Shown: piece after piece, positions 11,719-23,100 of the stretch | How the letters are laid out: each line of letters starts with the position of its first letter | Position numbering within the stretch: position 1 is the stretch's first letter | Assembly: GCA_964058805.1 (NCBI GenBank) | Contig: CAXKVV010001521.1 | Coordinates: forward strand, 1 to 28,849 | From: Schoenoplectus triqueter | Lineage: Eukaryota; Streptophyta; Magnoliopsida; Poales; Cyperaceae | Reading direction: 5' to 3' | DNA length: 28,849 nucleotides | Program-made: the position numbers and the translations under genes | Notes under the pieces: model-generated | What the model was told of the DNA's origin: nothing | The model's database searches: none | The model's input: only the letters and a program-made list of their open reading frames with translations

Positions 11719-12169
11719 TAGAGTCTCAATGGGTCGGGTCGGGTCAGATCACATTATTTTATTATTTTTTTTATCTGATTTGAACCCGATCCGAATAAAT
11801 CTGGGTCAAAACATTTTGATCTATATCCGACCCGAAGGGTCACAGGTCGATCCGACCCGACTCGTATAAAATAATTAAATATTATTAATTATTTTTATAT
11901 ATTTTTAAATAACAAAATATTGATTAATTTATAATTACTCTTAATTAGTGTATATTTAAGTTTTAATTAGTATTAACTCATAAAATTACTTCAAAAATAT
12001 AATTAATTGGGTCGGGTCGATCCGAACCCGACCCGACCGATTTCGGGTCAAAAAATTAAACTCATACCGAACCCATTTATTTTCGGATTATCAGATCGGA
12101 TTGGAATCAAATCGGATTAGGATCAAATCAGATTAACCTATTAAATTTGATCAATAATTGATACCCTTG
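11719..12169. mobile_element. hAT-type MITE, copy B (451 bp) with target duplication
   Basis: The left end is TAGAGTCTCAATGGGTCGGG and the right end, on the other strand, CAAGGGTATCAATTATTG. It is flanked by ATCTGAAC (11711-11718) and ATCTGAAA (12170-12177), a 7 of 8 match, as expected for an hAT 8-bp duplication. The body has paired GGGTCGGGTCG blocks, including a perfect 10-bp GC-rich hairpin at 12010-12038. No transposase. This is the best preserved copy of the family in the window. Confidence 0.7.
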
Positions 12170-13819
12170 ATCTGAAACAAACACGAGATGGAACATGAAA
12201 GAGATTTGTTAACTATATACATATCTTTCTGGGAGCTCTCGTTCCGAGACAGGTGAAAATTCTTGACGAATATATATTTTTCAAGTCTAAAAGTGTGAAT
12301 TATGTACAAATGAATTTATGCATGACTTCTTTTCCACTGTTCTATACTTTATAATTTTTTTGCGTGAAATTTATATTTCTCATCACGTTTTTGTGCAGAT
12401 CTCAGAGCGAGAAATTGGGCCATCACTCATATATTTCTTATTTTGTTATAAAAAAACATGGAGATGATCATGGAGACTGAGCAGAGGCAGATACAGAGGT
12501 GAACCATCAAGAGTCTGATCCTCTGAAATCGAAATTTATATATAAAATTGAAAATAATAGTGTTTTTTGAGAGGTTCTATTCACTCAACACTACTCGGCA
12601 TCTCTAATATTTTTATGTAACGTTCAATATAATATTTGCTCCTCTTCAAGTAGAAATTTTTAAACAAATCAATGATGGAGAAAAGTGATGGAGAAAAATT
12701 ATTTTATATAAACTCTTGGATTCAAGAAGATGAAAAATTTTAAACAAATCAATGATGAAGAAAAGTGATAATGTATTATGCTTGAAAAGTTTGGAAGCTT
12801 AATCTTCTTTATGTATTAAGAATTGTAATATTTATTTGTCTTTTATAAATAAAATTGTTTGAAATTTAAGACACCATTAATGTATAAGGTGAAGAATATA
12901 TTCATAAACTTTTTAATTTTATTTATTTTAAATTTATTTAAATATCATTATCAACAATGTCAAAATTATCATTTTGAAGTGATATCCCCCCTAATATTGT
13001 GCTCTACGAGAGGTTAGAGAAATAAAGGTGACCGAATAAAATAAACTACTTATTCTGCAATAATAAGAATTGCAAGGAATAGAGAGGGAAAGGAAGAAAA
13101 ACTCCATATAGAAACTTCATCAACTTTTATCCTCAAAATGTCCCTCTCTTTTTTTTCTTTCTTCCGTATTTTGTGGAGCACGGTGTAAATGGGAAAAACA
13201 GGTGGTAGCCAGCCTTCTATCAATCTTTTTTTTTTTTTAAAAAAAAATGCTAAAGACATATTGTTTACTCCCAAGTCTCCGATTTTGAAATTCGTTGAAG
13301 TTGTTAAGATTTAATTTATTTGTTAGACATCCAAGAGAGATTGTTTGCGGACTACATATTTCAGAATATGCAACTTCAGTAACTAAAATGAAAGGTACTC
13401 CCATTTACTTACACAAGCTGCTGTTCAAATTTCCAAAATTACAGACTTTTTTTTGGCCATTTTTTTTACCTAGTGATAATGTAGGGGTGCTTAAAAAATT
13501 TTCAGGTTACAATTGTACGATGACATCTCTGTTCCAATGGATTATTGACCTATTAGTGTATTATGAAACCAGGAAAAAAAACTCAGTGCATTATTGGCGT
13601 GTTTAGCTACCTCTGGAAGATATTATGAAACAAAATGCTTATATAAAAATGTCTAGCTACTGTCCACATTTGCTATTGTGTTATTATTACCATGAACCGG
13701 ATCAATACGTAATAATTATTTGGATTACATAAACCTGACGAATTAAAATTCTCGCTTTTCAATCCAGAGTTAGCAATTTTATCTAAACTCTAAAAAATAA
13801 TGGCAATGACGACACGGAC
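12170..13819. other. Intergenic, no gene seen
   Basis: AT-rich DNA with a partial tandem duplication at 12654-12769. A 103-codon open frame at 13295-13606 resembles no family I know and has no promoter context, so I do not call it a gene. Confidence 0.6.
12654..12769 (+). repeat. Short direct duplication with 80-bp offset
   Basis: Positions 12661-12689 and 12741-12769 agree at 28 of 29 bases (core TAAACAAATCAATGATG). The similarity extends weakly to the left (TTCAAG...AAATTTT). The close match suggests a fairly recent local duplication. Confidence 0.75.
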
Positions 13820-13997
13820 ATCTTATATAAGGTTTAATTAATACTAAATCATAATATTACTTCAAAAAATATAATTAATTGGGTCGGGTTGACCCGAATC
13901 CGATCCGACCCGATTTGAATCAAAAAATTAAATTTATATTCAATCCATTTATTTTCAGATCATGTCGGTTCGGATCGGACCAATAATTGAAACCCAA
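13820..13997. mobile_element. Truncated GGGTCGGGT-rich MITE, copy C
   Basis: It matches only the right part of the copy B element: ACTTCAAAAA, TATAATTAATTGGGTCGGGT, CAAAAAATTAAA, CATTTATTTTC and an end near CAATAATTGAAACCC. The left half is missing, so this is a 5'-truncated or internally broken copy. Confidence 0.6.
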
Positions 13998-14595
13998 ATA
14001 CATGAAAAAACAAATGTTCCATGGGCAACGAAAGCGAAATACAAGGAGGCCGCAAATTAAAATTATTTTTTTTCCTTTTTGATAAAGTGGTTGCAATCAT
14101 TTTCTATAATTTAGTGGATATGCTTTTTTGCGTTATGCGTCGGCCAATGGAAAATATGTGGCCAGAATAATTTCTCATACACCAACGCCCCACCTTTTAC
14201 ATTGGACCTTTGCCAAGTCTTCAAAGTAGTAACATAACATCATTTACTATTTTTGTTAGAAAAAATATTAACATATATATCTGACTTCAAAGAAAGAAAA
14301 GATACGGATCAGTCCTTTAATTTATTTTATATTTATATAGATGTAGAGATCCTGGCGACCGCAAATATTTATTTGCACATGGATGTTTACTCTTCGAGTA
14401 TGTCAATTTTGTATTAAACATCCATCAAATTATCCGGTATATATTTCTTTTTTATTATGTCCGGTTTAGTTCAATTTTAAATCCTCAACGGCTGTGGCAC
14501 GTCCTGATCTCTTAAATAATAAAAGGAAAATATTTTTATAGCTTACTTGTATCATACATGTATAATACCAGTATATCACTATGTTTTGATAATAA
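13998..14595. other. Intergenic, no gene seen
   Basis: AT-rich DNA between a truncated MITE and the Helitron remnant. No supported feature. Confidence 0.6.
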
Positions 14596-15061
14596 CTAGC
14601 TATATACCCCGCGCAGCAGAATTTTTTATTTAAACATTAAAATATTATAAGATAAAAAAATTCATATTTATCTAATATTAAATTATAAATTCACCAAATT
14701 ATAGAGAAAACATATAATAAAGACTATATTTAATCTTGGATGAGATTTTTGCACAATATGAGTTAATGATTCATGATTTTTATGGAAAGAAAAGTAAATT
14801 ATTCTAACATATATTATCACCATTAATTCCTTACCAAATATGCACAAAGTTGCTAAATAAAAAATAAAAATTATGGAAATAATAGTATATAAGGGAAAGA
14901 AATAGAGAGAAAAAGGGGATCAATGGACGCGATCACATACGTTCGATCAACTAACAATAAATATTATCCGTCTAATTGAGGGATAAAATGGGTATAATAA
15001 AAATTTACAATGACAAAAAATGGACCCTCCAATTCTTAGATGCTTTATATAATAGTATAGA
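14596..15061 (-). mobile_element. Non-autonomous Helitron remnant (466 bp)
   Basis: Read on the minus strand it begins TCTATACTATTATATAAAGC at 15061 and ends GCGCGGGGTATATAGCTAG at 14596. Helitrons start with TC, end with CTRR and insert between A and T; here A precedes (15062) and T follows (14595). The 3' hairpin would be TTCTGC-TGC-GCGGGG: its left arm pairs only with three T-G wobbles, as if C-to-T changes had decayed an original CCCCGC. It has no Rep/helicase coding, so it would be mobilised only in trans, if at all. Confidence 0.75.
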
Positions 15062-15394
15062 TATAGATTTCTTGCAAATGACAAGGATTAAGATCTTTAA
15101 GGAAAAGAAAACTAACCATGAATGACCAATAAACATTTTCTCCGAGCTGCTCATATCCGGCGATATGATTTTGTGTAAGAATAAATTAAAATTAATTGGG
15201 TGCAGCCTCCTCACTTTTTTCTTACATCGGGAATATCAATCGATGACATGAAATATTTTATACTAGTCAAAATAAAAATAAAAAGTGGTCTTATTGCAAA
15301 TTTCGCTATCAGAAAATCAGAAAAAAGTAAAAATTATTTGTTATATAATATCCTGTTCATGACACACATACGCTTATGCTCATCACGTATAAAC

Positions 15395-15562
15395 AGGGCG
15401 GAGCAATACGGTGGCAGGGGCACAGCCTCCTGGTCGGACATATTTCTAAAAATCATCCTTATCATTATATATTCTAAATATATATATATATATTGAAGAA
15501 CTTTTTAAAATTTTACCTCTTAAAAAATTAATTTTGCGAAAAGAAGTCTGATTCCGCCCCCT
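15395..15562. mobile_element. Small MITE with GGGCGGA ends (168 bp)
   Basis: The left end is AGGGCGGAGCAATACGG and the right end, on the other strand, AGGGGGCGGAATCAGA. The interior is AT-rich with a TA run at 15476-15494. The flanks GTATAAAC and ATATAAAG agree at 6 of 8. Ends of the form 'AGGGGCGGAGCCA' are frequent on plant MITEs. No coding capacity. Confidence 0.5.
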
Positions 15563-16676
15563 ATATATAAAGTCTACATTATTTTAAATATGGTCATATG
15601 GTAGTATATGTGATTCGCTTATACTTATACTTATGTAGTGCGATACCACATGCATAAGGTATGCATCAATATATTCAATAATATGTAATATTTTATTTTT
15701 GAATTTTTATCGTACAAAGCCTATAAAATTAATCATATGATATATTTCATAAAAAAAATCAAAATTATATTAATACCTTGTTATATATTTTTAGTTTATA
15801 TTAAAATTCTTTAAAAATGATTGATTCCACTATTTTATGAACTTTTTAAAATACATTTGCGTATATTGAATCAAATATACATACCCATATGCGCTATAGT
15901 GATTAATATTGAAATTCACATTTTAAAACCTTTAAATTTATCAAGCCGACACATCCACATCCCCTATACATATTAAATATGTGATACAGTGATGATACTC
16001 ATAACACAAACAAGTTGATCATTATAATATGATAATCTGCAGTATTTTTAATTGTGAATCGAATATCCCGTCAAACAACCAATGATCACGGGCTGGCTAT
16101 ATAATAAATAGAACGTCTGATTGCTATATAAATAGTACTGTGTAATATAATTAAAAATGGTAATAACTGTGCCAATTATTTAGTTAGCAAATAAGACAAA
16201 TTACACGTACTAATAGAAAATTCAGTGCTTGTGCGTTGTTTAATATGCCAGTCCCACCCCAGGTATGAATTATTGGCCGCCCATTGGGTCGGTAGAGCAT
16301 TTGATCTGCATTTTTTTTTAGGTAAATAGGTAATTGTTTGTTTTATTTTGCATTTTTTTTAAACAAAGAAAAGAGCTCATAGGGGCTTGACCATTAGATT
16401 AATTATCTGCTTATTTTAATATATATTTGTGTAAAACTATTTATATTGCTCAATAAACTTTCCTATCCGATTTCATAAAAAAAAAAATGAGCAATTATGT
16501 TTAATGAAGGCACGACATCTTTGACCGTAGTACTAATATGTTTGGACGCCTCGGAACAACTTTTGGTATAGAAATAACATGTGTATTCAATTATAAATCT
16601 ATTTCGGAACAATGATAATAGCCGCTATAATGTTATCTTGAAGAAAAAATAGAATAACTATTGTTCTTCTTAAGTC
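15563..16676. other. 1.1 kb intergenic, no gene seen
   Basis: AT-rich. A tRNA-like string at 16277-16305 was considered and rejected. Nothing else stands out. Confidence 0.6.
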
Positions 16677-17255
16677 TAGGGCTATCAATGAAATACATTT
16701 GGTCATTTATCTGATCTGTATCATACTCGATAAGACAGGTCGGTAAGGTTTTATTTTTTTTAACTTATTAGGTATAGGCATGGATAAGAATTTTTTATTA
16801 ACTTATCAAATAAAGATACAGGTAAGAGTTATTTTGTACTCATTATTTATAGGGTAAATTATATAAATATATATAAATATAAAAATTTATTTCATATTTT
16901 AATAATAATCAAAATAAGTTAAATTTAGTATATTTTTAATAACAATTGATATGAAGAAATTATATGATTTTTATTATATCTAAAGAGTTATTCATTGTTG
17001 TACTTTATTAGTATATTTATTTGATACTATTTATTTATTCAAATCATATATTTTTTTTGCATTGAATTATTATTATTTTTACCCATTATTTATTGCCACC
17101 TGTTTGTTATCTAAAATTCTTAATAGATAAGGATAAGATACGAATAAAAGTATTTTTTTAACGGATAAAAATATGATATGGATAAAGAAAATTTTAACAG
17201 ATATAGACATAAAAATATATCCACCCATACTCTACCCTACCCATTGACAATTCTA
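16677..17255. mobile_element. hAT-type MITE (579 bp)
   Basis: Starts TAGGGCTATCAATG and ends, on the other strand, TAGAATTGTCAATGGG; the terminal 14 bases agree at 10 positions. Flanks CTTAAGTC (16669-16676) and CTCAAATC (17256-17263) agree at 6 of 8. The interior has GGATA/TATCC-rich repeats rather than GGGTCGGGT, so it is a different subfamily sharing the same terminal style. No transposase. Confidence 0.5.
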
Positions 17256-17668
17256 CTCAAATCTTGAAATAATATTTCTACTATTCGAAATAATATCACT
17301 TTTTCACTATTCTCAAGTTAATCTAAAAATCACTATTTTTTATTATTCTTATTTACTATTTTTAATTCCTCTATTTTACATTATTTTTTATCCAAACATA
17401 CTCCAAATATACAATGAAGCTTGCGTACTATTCCCCCATGAACTATGATATTCAAAAAGAAAAGTTTTACTGATGATTAAATTACCACAGTCGTCATATA
17501 TATTAAATAAAGAAATTAAAATTATTTCAGATGGAGATAGATTATGCGTCTGTACGAAGTGTAACATGTTTAAATTTAGCACAGATAGATAATGATAGAT
17601 TACGTATCTCTATGGAGATGTATATTCTATACACTTTATCCATGGATAAATTATTTTGAACTTACACC

Positions 17669-17968
17669 TAGAAGCGAAAATCGGGAGGATCGGGTCAGGT
17701 TATGTCCGATCAGATTGAGGTGGATCAAGTTAAGTTAGTTTGACCTATAAAAATAATTGGGTCGAAACAAGTTAGAGTCGTGCTGGATCAATTTATATAT
17801 TGACTTTTTTTAGATTTTTGATTGATTTCAATTGGATCGCAGACCAGTTGGTCTCGAGTCAGATCGGATTAGATCGGATCGGATTGACTTCATTTTTTTA
17901 AAATATCAGATTGGATTGGTTTGATTTTTTTTTTTAAATATCAGGTTGGACGGGTTCTGCCACCTCTA
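17669..17968. mobile_element. GGTCGG-rich MITE (300 bp)
   Basis: The right end on the other strand is TAGAGGTGGCAGAACCCGTC, nearly the same as the left end of the element at 6886. The left end TAGAAGCGAAAATCGGG is more decayed. The interior carries many GATCGGAT/GGATCGG repeats. No clear target duplication. Non-coding. Confidence 0.5.
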
Positions 17969-19650
17969 ATTGTAATACAACTAGATGCAGACAAAAACAG
18001 AAGTGATTTTTGTGTTCTTAGAAATTTGCTATATGAACACACTTAAATTAAATCAATAATATCAGTATCTTTAAAATGCAGAGATGCTGCCATGATTCTG
18101 CATCAAAATCATGATATATAGAAAGGAAAAAAGCATTTATCTTTTTTAGTAAAGAAGCGAATCCTGTCTCATTCTTTTTAACAAATAATAAGTGATGCTG
18201 AATTTTGAATCTAAAGATTTTCACACGGAGTCAAAATTTGCTTGTTTGTGTACTTTGGAATTCTTATGTATAATTATTTGTTCCTACTTCCTATCCTTGG
18301 AAGGAGATATGTTGTGCTAGTGCTACTAAGGTCATAATGTACGATAATTCATAACTTTTTATATTCTGTATTCCCCTGTAGATTTAATCGCCAAACTTAC
18401 TAAGCTACTCGTATATAATGCCCTTAACAATTAAAAAAATTATAAACAATAAAAGATAGGAAATACAGAGCGGTATCAGTATGCCACATGATCCACCACA
18501 CCATGGCCTTCAGTGATTTCGTTATAGAAATATCCTTAATGGGGAAAGATGAGAGAAAAGATTGCACAAGCTAGCAAGTTGACAGCCAATTGGTATAGTG
18601 GCCTCCTTCAAAGAAAAGTAGGTTCGCTTTTAAGATATTTGCACACGCTACTACATCAGAATATGCTATCAGGCTTTGACTACACTCCCCGTTCAGAGAC
18701 TTCTATTCTGATTCTAGCGGATTTAGAGGTATGAGAGTTATATGTTGGGGTTTAAATTTATTATATATTTTTATTTTGTAAATGTATTGGTCCCTCTTTA
18801 ATTTATTAATTTCAATACTTTAATGATATATACCTGCATCGACCTCATTTATACAAAATTTCTGACTTTGTCCAATGACAGTATGAGAGTTGAGATTTAA
18901 GAGAGAGATACTTGATACTAGGAAGTAGAAACTAATAAAAGGGTGGATTGTACACATCCTTCAGTAATGTCAAATCACCCCACGGGAAAATGCTGAAATA
19001 TGAAATACAACCGACCGTTATTTTTCCAGTGCTACCAAAAAAAATTGTGATGGTTAATTGGTAATTTCGCCTAATACCTCAAATTACAAATAAATAAAAG
19101 ACGTTTCTCAGTTAACATCTACTCTGAGTTCATCCATCTAACACCTCCTCTCTCACACACACACTAAAATATTGTGCCTGTTAGTGTCTCTCTTGCAGTG
19201 CTGTCAATTAATGATTTGGAAACTGGGGCCCCGTTTTGCAGAAATAATATACAAGATATTTCACAGTTCTTCGAGACAGTTATCTCCAAGAGCAAAATAA
19301 TTGAAAAATAAAAGCTGGAGTGTTTATAAATTGGTACTCATCATTTGTCCGTTTTATAAGGTCATTCTTGAAAGTATACATACCGAGGAGATATTTCTGA
19401 GTATTCAACAAATTAAAGATGACAAATTCTATTTTGCCTGTTCTTGAGCAACAGTGAGCTTTACAACCGTTTGAGAACACACTTGGGGTCTCAATATCCC
19501 ATGAAAATTCTTGGCTTTGTATTTACTGGATTATGGTGTTACCTGGTATGCATCTCAGTAAATAATTTTAAATTTTTAGTATCAGATCGAAAGAATTCAG
19601 CTATAATGTTATCACACAAGCATTTCACATGGACATTGCAAAAAACCAAG
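17969..19650. other. Intergenic region upstream of the receptor kinase
   Basis: AT-rich with a GC-poor background. Small open frames at 18549-18734 and 19444-19656 match no family and lack a gene context, so they are not called. Confidence 0.6.
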
Positions 19651-19658
19651 TGTTAAAG

Positions 19659-20022
19659 TTGACCCAGTATTTAAATTTAATTGAATCAAATATTTAATGT
19701 CAGTACAGTCACAGTGACATCATTAAATATTAGAAAAACATAATAAATGATCCGAATAAATTTGACTTATTTTGTTAGTAAAAACTATTATCAACACTAA
19801 ATATAATAGCATCCAAGCTCCCCTTTGTTAAAACTGACGCGTCAAAAACCAACTAGGCGACAAAGAACAAAGAACAAGAAAGCTGTATATGTTAACAGCA
19901 GTTAAAGAGAGAACAGAAAGCCACGCAAGGCTTGGAAGCATCCAATATCTTAATTTACGGTTCCTTTCCTTTTCCCTTTCATGGCCTCATCTTGACTTGG
20001 AAGAATCCATATATTATTTACT
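19659..20022 (+). promoter_or_regulatory. Receptor-kinase promoter with W-box cores and a TGACGCGTCA palindrome
   Basis: W-box cores (TTGAC) occur at 19659 (TTGACC), 19762 (TTGACT), 19992 (TTGACT) and, reversed, within 19841-19845. A perfect palindrome TGACGCGTCA at 19835-19844 contains two inverted TGACG (TGA-factor/as-1 type) half sites. A TATA-like CATATATTATTTA at 20009-20021 is followed by a CT-rich patch (20021-20042 and 20072-20085) typical of plant core promoters. WRKY and TGA control is inferred from motif knowledge only. Confidence 0.45.
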
Positions 20023-20085
20023 CTCTCTCACACACACACCCCTGCAACCCCTCAAAATATTCTCAACCACCTTTCTCTCTCTCTC

Positions 20086-20121
20086 ATGCACCATTTAAGA
20101 AGGGAAACAAGAGAGAAGTGA
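20086..20121 (+). promoter_or_regulatory. uORF1 in the receptor-kinase leader (11 codons)
   Basis: ATG at 20086, then HHLRRETREK and TGA at 20119-20121. It would be in the 5'UTR if transcription starts near 20040-20050, as the TATA position suggests. A leader uORF usually lowers translation of the main frame. Confidence 0.45.
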
Positions 20122-20153
20122 AGATTGGTCCCGTTTTCACATAACTTGTCTTC

Positions 20154-20174
20154 ATGCTGTTACTAAAATCATGA
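20154..20174 (+). promoter_or_regulatory. uORF2 overlapping the receptor start codon
   Basis: ATG at 20154, peptide MLLLKS, stop TGA at 20172-20174. The stop shares bases with the main ATG at 20171 (ATGA), a stop-start overlap. Ribosomes that read this uORF end exactly at the receptor start, so leaky scanning or reinitiation would decide receptor output. Confidence 0.55.
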
Positions 20175-23100
20175 TACTCACCAATGCATCAACGAAGGTG
20201 CTCTTTCTAGCCCTAGCCCTTCTCTCTGTATCTCATTCAAGTACAGCATGCACAAATCAAGAGAGGCAAGCCCTGATCTCCTTCCTTAGTAGTCTATCAA
20301 CTCCTCTACAGTCATCGAATTCTACTGTTGAATCAGACTGTTGCAAATGGGAAGGCATCACTTGTAATCCTTCTGGTTCCATTACTGAAATTTCCTTGCC
20401 AAGTAAAGGCCTAACTGGAGAAATCTCGCCAGTTCTATCCAATTTAACCAATCTCTCTTATCTCAACTTATCATGTAATTACCTCTCTGGACCGTTGCCA
20501 GTTGAACTGCTTTCTCTTTCTACAAGCTTAAAAGTTCTCGATGTCAGCTTCAATAAACTCTCTGGCAAGATACCAGGTTTTGAAAATCCAGTAATTCAGG
20601 TATTAAACATATCTTGCAATTTTCTCACTGGATTGCTACCCATTATCAATGCAACATCTCTAGCATCACTCAATGCAACAAATAACAGCTTGAAAGGTCC
20701 AATACCTAACTATCTGTGTACAAATTCACCTTTTCTGGTATCACTAGCCATCTCTTACAACAAATTTAGTGGCGAGATTTCACCGGGATTAGGAAATTGC
20801 ACAGCATTAAGGGACTTCCGTGCTGGATCCAATAATCTGACTGGGCCATTACCTGCTGAACTGTTCAAGGTGGCCTCACTACAGCATCTCTCTCTCTTTA
20901 CCAATAGAATTTATGGGTCTCTGAATGGAACTCTAATTGCACGGTTAAAGAATTTGGTTAGCCTTGATCTCAGTACAAACTTTCTTACCGGGCCCATACC
21001 CGAATCCATTGGCCAGCTTAACAAGCTACAGAATCTTCACCTGAGCAACAATAATCTTACAGGAATATTACCATCAGCAATTGAAAACTGCACTGATCTC
21101 AGGCAACTAAACTTACGGGAAAACAACTTGACTGGAGATCTCCGGTTTATCAACTTCACCAAACTCTCCAGACTACAAATCCTTGACTTGTTCAAAAATA
21201 ACTTCACAGGTGAAATACCAGAGAGCATATACACTTGCAAGAATCTCAATGCACTACGTCTCTCTTACAACAATCTCAGTGGTGCGATCTCTCCACTCAT
21301 AGGAAACTTGAAGGCGCTATCTTTCCTGTCACTCTCTTCAAATAAATTTGTGAATATAAGAGGTACACTTCATATCCTCAGTAAATGCAGGAATTTGACT
21401 GCATTGTTAATATTACAGAGTTTTATTGGTGAAGCCATACCTATTGAGCCCACTTGGGAGAATGGGTTTGAAAATATTCAGGTATTTAGCTTGGGATATA
21501 GCAACTTAACTGGAACAATCCCCTCCTGGATATCCAACATGACTAAACTTGAAGTTCTAGATATTTCAAACAACCACTTCACCGGACAGATACCAGACTG
21601 GCTTGGCAGCCTTTCTAGTCTCTTTTATCTTGACTTATCCCACAACAATTTGTCAGGCAACATCCCTCAATCAATTACACATTTACCTTTGTTGAATTAT
21701 GTTCATAAAATAAAGCAATTGGATCCTGGCTATCTTGAATTACCCCTTTACTATATACCTTTTAATGGGAGTAGACGACAATACAAACAACTGACAGCCT
21801 TGCCTCCTACAATAAACTTAGGAAGCAATCAATTGAATGGTACAGTACCACAAGAGATCGGACAACTGACAATGATCCTCGTGTTGGATCTCAGCAATAA
21901 CAAAATATCAGGTTCAATACCTGAATCCATAGGACACCTCACCAACCTAGAATTTCTGGATCTATCAAGAAACAAGCTAACAGGACCCATACCTGCTTCC
22001 CTGACTCAGCTACATTTCCTCTCAACATTTAGTGTTGCATCTAATAATTTATCAGGTCCCGTTCCAACTGGCCCCCAGTTCAACACATTCTCTAGCTCAA
22101 GTTATGAAGGAAATTCTAATTTATGTGGACCCGTGGTGATGCGGGAGTGTAGCAAGCCCACAAATGAAGAGAATAAAACACCACATCCCTCCAAAAGGTT
22201 TAATAAAAAGACAGTAATTGCCGTTGTATTAGGCATTTTTTTTGGTGTATCTGCAGTTCTCCTGCTAGGTTTTTACCTCACCTCTGGTAGAAGGGGTAAG
22301 AGTAAATTAAATGATGATAAAATGGGATTACCAACTAGCTCCTTCAATTCATTTACAGAAATCAAAACCGACTTGATCAAAGACACTGACCTAGTTATGG
22401 TCAAGGGAGAAGCTGACATTTCCTTCCAGGACATTCTAACCGCAACCAACAACTTTGACCAGACGAGCATAGTTGGCTGTGGCGGATTTGGGTTAGTTTA
22501 CAAGGCTGAGCTAGCAGGTGGGGCCAAATTGGCAATCAAGAGATTATCTGGAAACTCTTGGCTAATGGAGAGAGAGTTTGAGGCAGAGATAGAAGCTCTG
22601 TCTGTAGCACAACATGAAAATCTAGTACCTTTAAACGGATATTGCATCCATGGTGACATAAGACTTCTAATCTATTCCTACATGGAAAATGGTAGCTTGG
22701 ATGATTGGTTGCATGACCAGGGGAGCCATGCAACAGACTCAGACTTCAACTGTCAGCTTGATTGGCTAACTAGACTCAGAATTGCACAAGGGGCTAGCCG
22801 AGGCTTGTCATACATACATGACGTGTGCAGGATAGTTCATAGAGATATAAAATCTAGCAACATTTTGCTGGACAAAAAGTTTGAGGCGCATGTGGCAGAT
22901 TTTGGATTGGCAAGGCTGATACATCCATACAAGACGCATGTCACGACCGAATTGATTGGTACTTTGGGATATATACCACCAGAGTATGGCCAAGGTTGTA
23001 TCGCGACCTTGAGGGGTGATATTTTTAGCTTCGGGGTAGTCTTGCTAGAATTGTTGACTGGTAAGAGAGCAGTAGAGGTGTTGCCTAACAGGTCAGTAGA

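Noticed and set aside
13295..13606. 103-codon open frame
   Set aside because: No recognisable domain, signal or promoter, and it contains T-run-derived Phe stretches. Not separable from chance.
16270..16308. tRNA-like string (GGTCGGTAGAGCATTTGATC)
   Set aside because: It resembles a D-arm and anticodon arm, but no acceptor stem, T-arm (GGTTCGA) or matching 3' half follows; the next bases are a T run. A chance match or a tiny decayed fragment.
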